A DNA stretch of 24,586 bases, from assembly GCA_964412845.1 (NCBI GenBank), contig CAYPQM010000104.1:1-24586 (forward strand), read 5' to 3'. Below are positions 23,425 to 24,586 of the stretch, one piece after another (position 1 is the stretch's first letter; each line of letters starts with the position of its first letter). Source of the DNA: JAWWPY01 sp964412845 (GTDB lineage Bacteria; Actinomycetota; Actinomycetes; Streptosporangiales; Streptosporangiaceae). The notes below the pieces were generated by a model, which saw nothing but the letters and a program-made list of their open reading frames with translations, ran no database searches and was not told where the DNA came from. The position numbers were made by a program, and so were the translations under genes.

Positions 23425-24447
23425 CTACCGACGCGGCGGGCCGGCGCTGGCTCGCACGACCAACTGCGGGATGACCGGCTCGGGCGACACGGCTGGGGCC
23501 CGCTCATAGATCATGTCCACGAGTGTGCCGAGGGCCCGCCGGCCGAGCTCGCCGAAATCCTGCCGCACGGTGGTGAGCGGCGGCAGGAAGTACGCGGACT
23601 CCGGGATGTCGTCGAATCCGACCACGCTGACGTCGCCCGGCACCCGGCGGCCGTGCTCGGCCAGTGCGCGCAGCAAGCCCAGGGCCATGTGATCGTTGGC
23701 GCACAGCACCGCGGTGACCTCGTCGTCCTCAGCGATCCGGTTGCCGATCTCGTAGCCCGAGGCCGAGGACCAGTCGCCGGCCAGGACGTCAGGCACCGGG
23801 GCCCCCGCCGCGTCCAGCGCCAGCCGCCAGCCGGCCGCGCGTTCCTGGGCATCGAGCCAGCTGGTGGGCCCGGCGACGTGGTGCACTGTCTGGTGGCCGA
23901 GCCCGAGCAGGTGCCGGGTGGCGCTGGCCGCGCCCTCGGTGTTGTCCACCGCGACGGACGTCAGCGGTGCGTGGGTGCCACAGCCCACGGCGATCAGCGG
24001 CACGTTACCCGGGCAGTGGCCGAGCGCGGCGACCGCGGAGGTCTGCGGCGCGATCACGATGATCCCCTCGACGCCCTGGCCGACGAACCGGTCCACCGCG
24101 TCGAGCACCGAACGCCGGTCGAGCGCGGGCAGGCTGGCGATGGCGACGAAGAAGGTGTCCTGCGCGGCTCGCTCGATGCCGTACAGCATCGAGGCCGGCC
24201 CGTAGAGCGTCGTGTCGAAGCTGATCACGCCGAGGGTATGGGTGCGCCTGGTGACCAGCGTGCGGGCGGCGGCATTCGGCCGGTACCCGAGCTGGCTGAT
24301 CGCGGCGAGGACGTTTTCCCTGGTCCGCGGGCGGACATTGGGATGGTCGTTGAGTACCCGGGACACGGTCTGATGGGAGACTCCGGCCAGTTGCGCCACG
24401 TCGGTCATGACCGGCGGCCGCTCCTGCCGACGTTCGGCTGGCGTCAC
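23425..24447 (-). CDS. araR: LacI-family regulator of the araBDA operon
   Basis: A 340-residue regulator. The HTH is at about 14-35 (MTDVAQLAGVSHQTVSRVLN), the hinge helix at about 55-65 (PNAAARTLV), and the effector domain at about 70-335 with VVGFDDIPESAYFLPPLTTVRQDF near its end. It starts with GTG at 24447, with GGAGG five bases upstream. It precedes araB by 35 bp and probably forms an operon with araB, araD and araA. The symbol araR is assigned from context; a role in sensing L-arabinose is inferred, since LacI-type arabinose regulators occur in actinobacteria but the specificity is not readable from sequence. Confidence 0.87.
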   Translation of the reverse strand: MTPAERRQERPPVMTDVAQLAGVSHQTVSRVLNDHPNVRPRTRENVLAAISQLGYRPNAAARTLVTRRTHTLGVISFDTTLYGPASMLYGIERAAQDTFFVAIASLPALDRRSVLDAVDRFVGQGVEGIIVIAPQTSAVAALGHCPGNVPLIAVGCGTHAPLTSVAVDNTEGAASATRHLLGLGHQTVHHVAGPTSWLDAQERAAGWRLALDAAGAPVPDVLAGDWSSASGYEIGNRIAEDDEVTAVLCANDHMALGLLRALAEHGRRVPGDVSVVGFDDIPESAYFLPPLTTVRQDFGELGRRALGTLVDMIYERAPAVSPEPVIPQLVVRASAGPPRR

Positions 24448-24586
24448 ACCTGCCTCCTCGTCTCGCGGCCCGGGCGCGTCGCCTCGGCCGGTCCCTGCGT
24501 CTGATCTTGCCCTGCCTGCCCAGGCCGGTCGTGGCTGCCCCGTGGGTTACTTGGCTATCTTCCCAGATGCAAGGTCTGTGACCGCT
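24448..24586. promoter_or_regulatory. 5' region of the lacI-araBDA operon
   Basis: These 139 bases precede the regulator gene and should hold its promoter. I found no palindrome resembling the operator in araB and no convincing -35/-10 pair. No coding frame is supported. Confidence 0.35.

Noticed and set aside
21710..23509. Rightward 599-codon frame opposite araB
   Set aside because: Shadow of ribulokinase; composition is that of antisense GC-rich DNA.

Overview
The window comes from a high-GC (about 70%) actinobacterium. The signs are strongly GC-biased third codon positions, frequent GTG and TTG starts, an actinobacterial DUF3052 protein, and a dormancy-type DevR/DevS sensor pair. The closest relatives I recognise are mycobacterial for DevR, DevS and the Rv1733c-like protein, but the sugar loci look like those of a soil saprophyte. 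The genus is not resolved. There are no tRNA, rRNA, CRISPR, phage or IS genes.

Region 1 (1-4.4 kb) is a gas/redox-sensing island. It holds a small two-helix membrane protein, an Rv1733c-like membrane protein (a DosR-regulon family in M. tuberculosis), a DevS/DosT-type sensor kinase that keeps both heme-pocket residues, and a DevR/DosR-type response regulator. Kinase and regulator are convergent here, whereas in mycobacteria they form one operon. Strong hairpins and a DosR-box-like palindrome lie at the left edge.

Region 2 (4.5-7.6 kb) is accessory metabolism: a VOC-fold protein, a DUF3052 protein behind an MHS-type MFS symporter, and a divergent GntR/FCD regulator.

Region 3 (7.65-15.0 kb), read leftwards, is a complete arabino-oligosaccharide operon: LacI regulator, GH51 alpha-L-arabinofuranosidase, lipoprotein binding protein, two permeases and an MsmK-type ATPase. 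A promoter with a LacI-type palindrome at the predicted transcription start lies in front of it. A perfect 17-bp hairpin separates the binding-protein gene from the permeases.

Region 4 (15.0-19.5 kb) is the most unusual part. Two tandem hybrid-free sensor kinases overlap by ATGA. Their last 565 or so codons are identical over 1,698 bp, but their extracytoplasmic sensor segments are only about one-third identical. An AT-rich patch with a 21-bp-spaced direct repeat lies upstream. No response regulator accompanies them.

Region 5 (19.5-24.5 kb), read leftwards, is lacI-araB-araD-araA. It converts the L-arabinose released by Region 3 to D-xylulose-5-phosphate. A near-perfect LacI operator overlaps the first codons of araB. 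The isomerase is of a divergent type. Regions 3 and 5 together make an import, hydrolysis and catabolism pathway for arabinose-containing plant polymers, interrupted by the oppositely oriented kinase pair.
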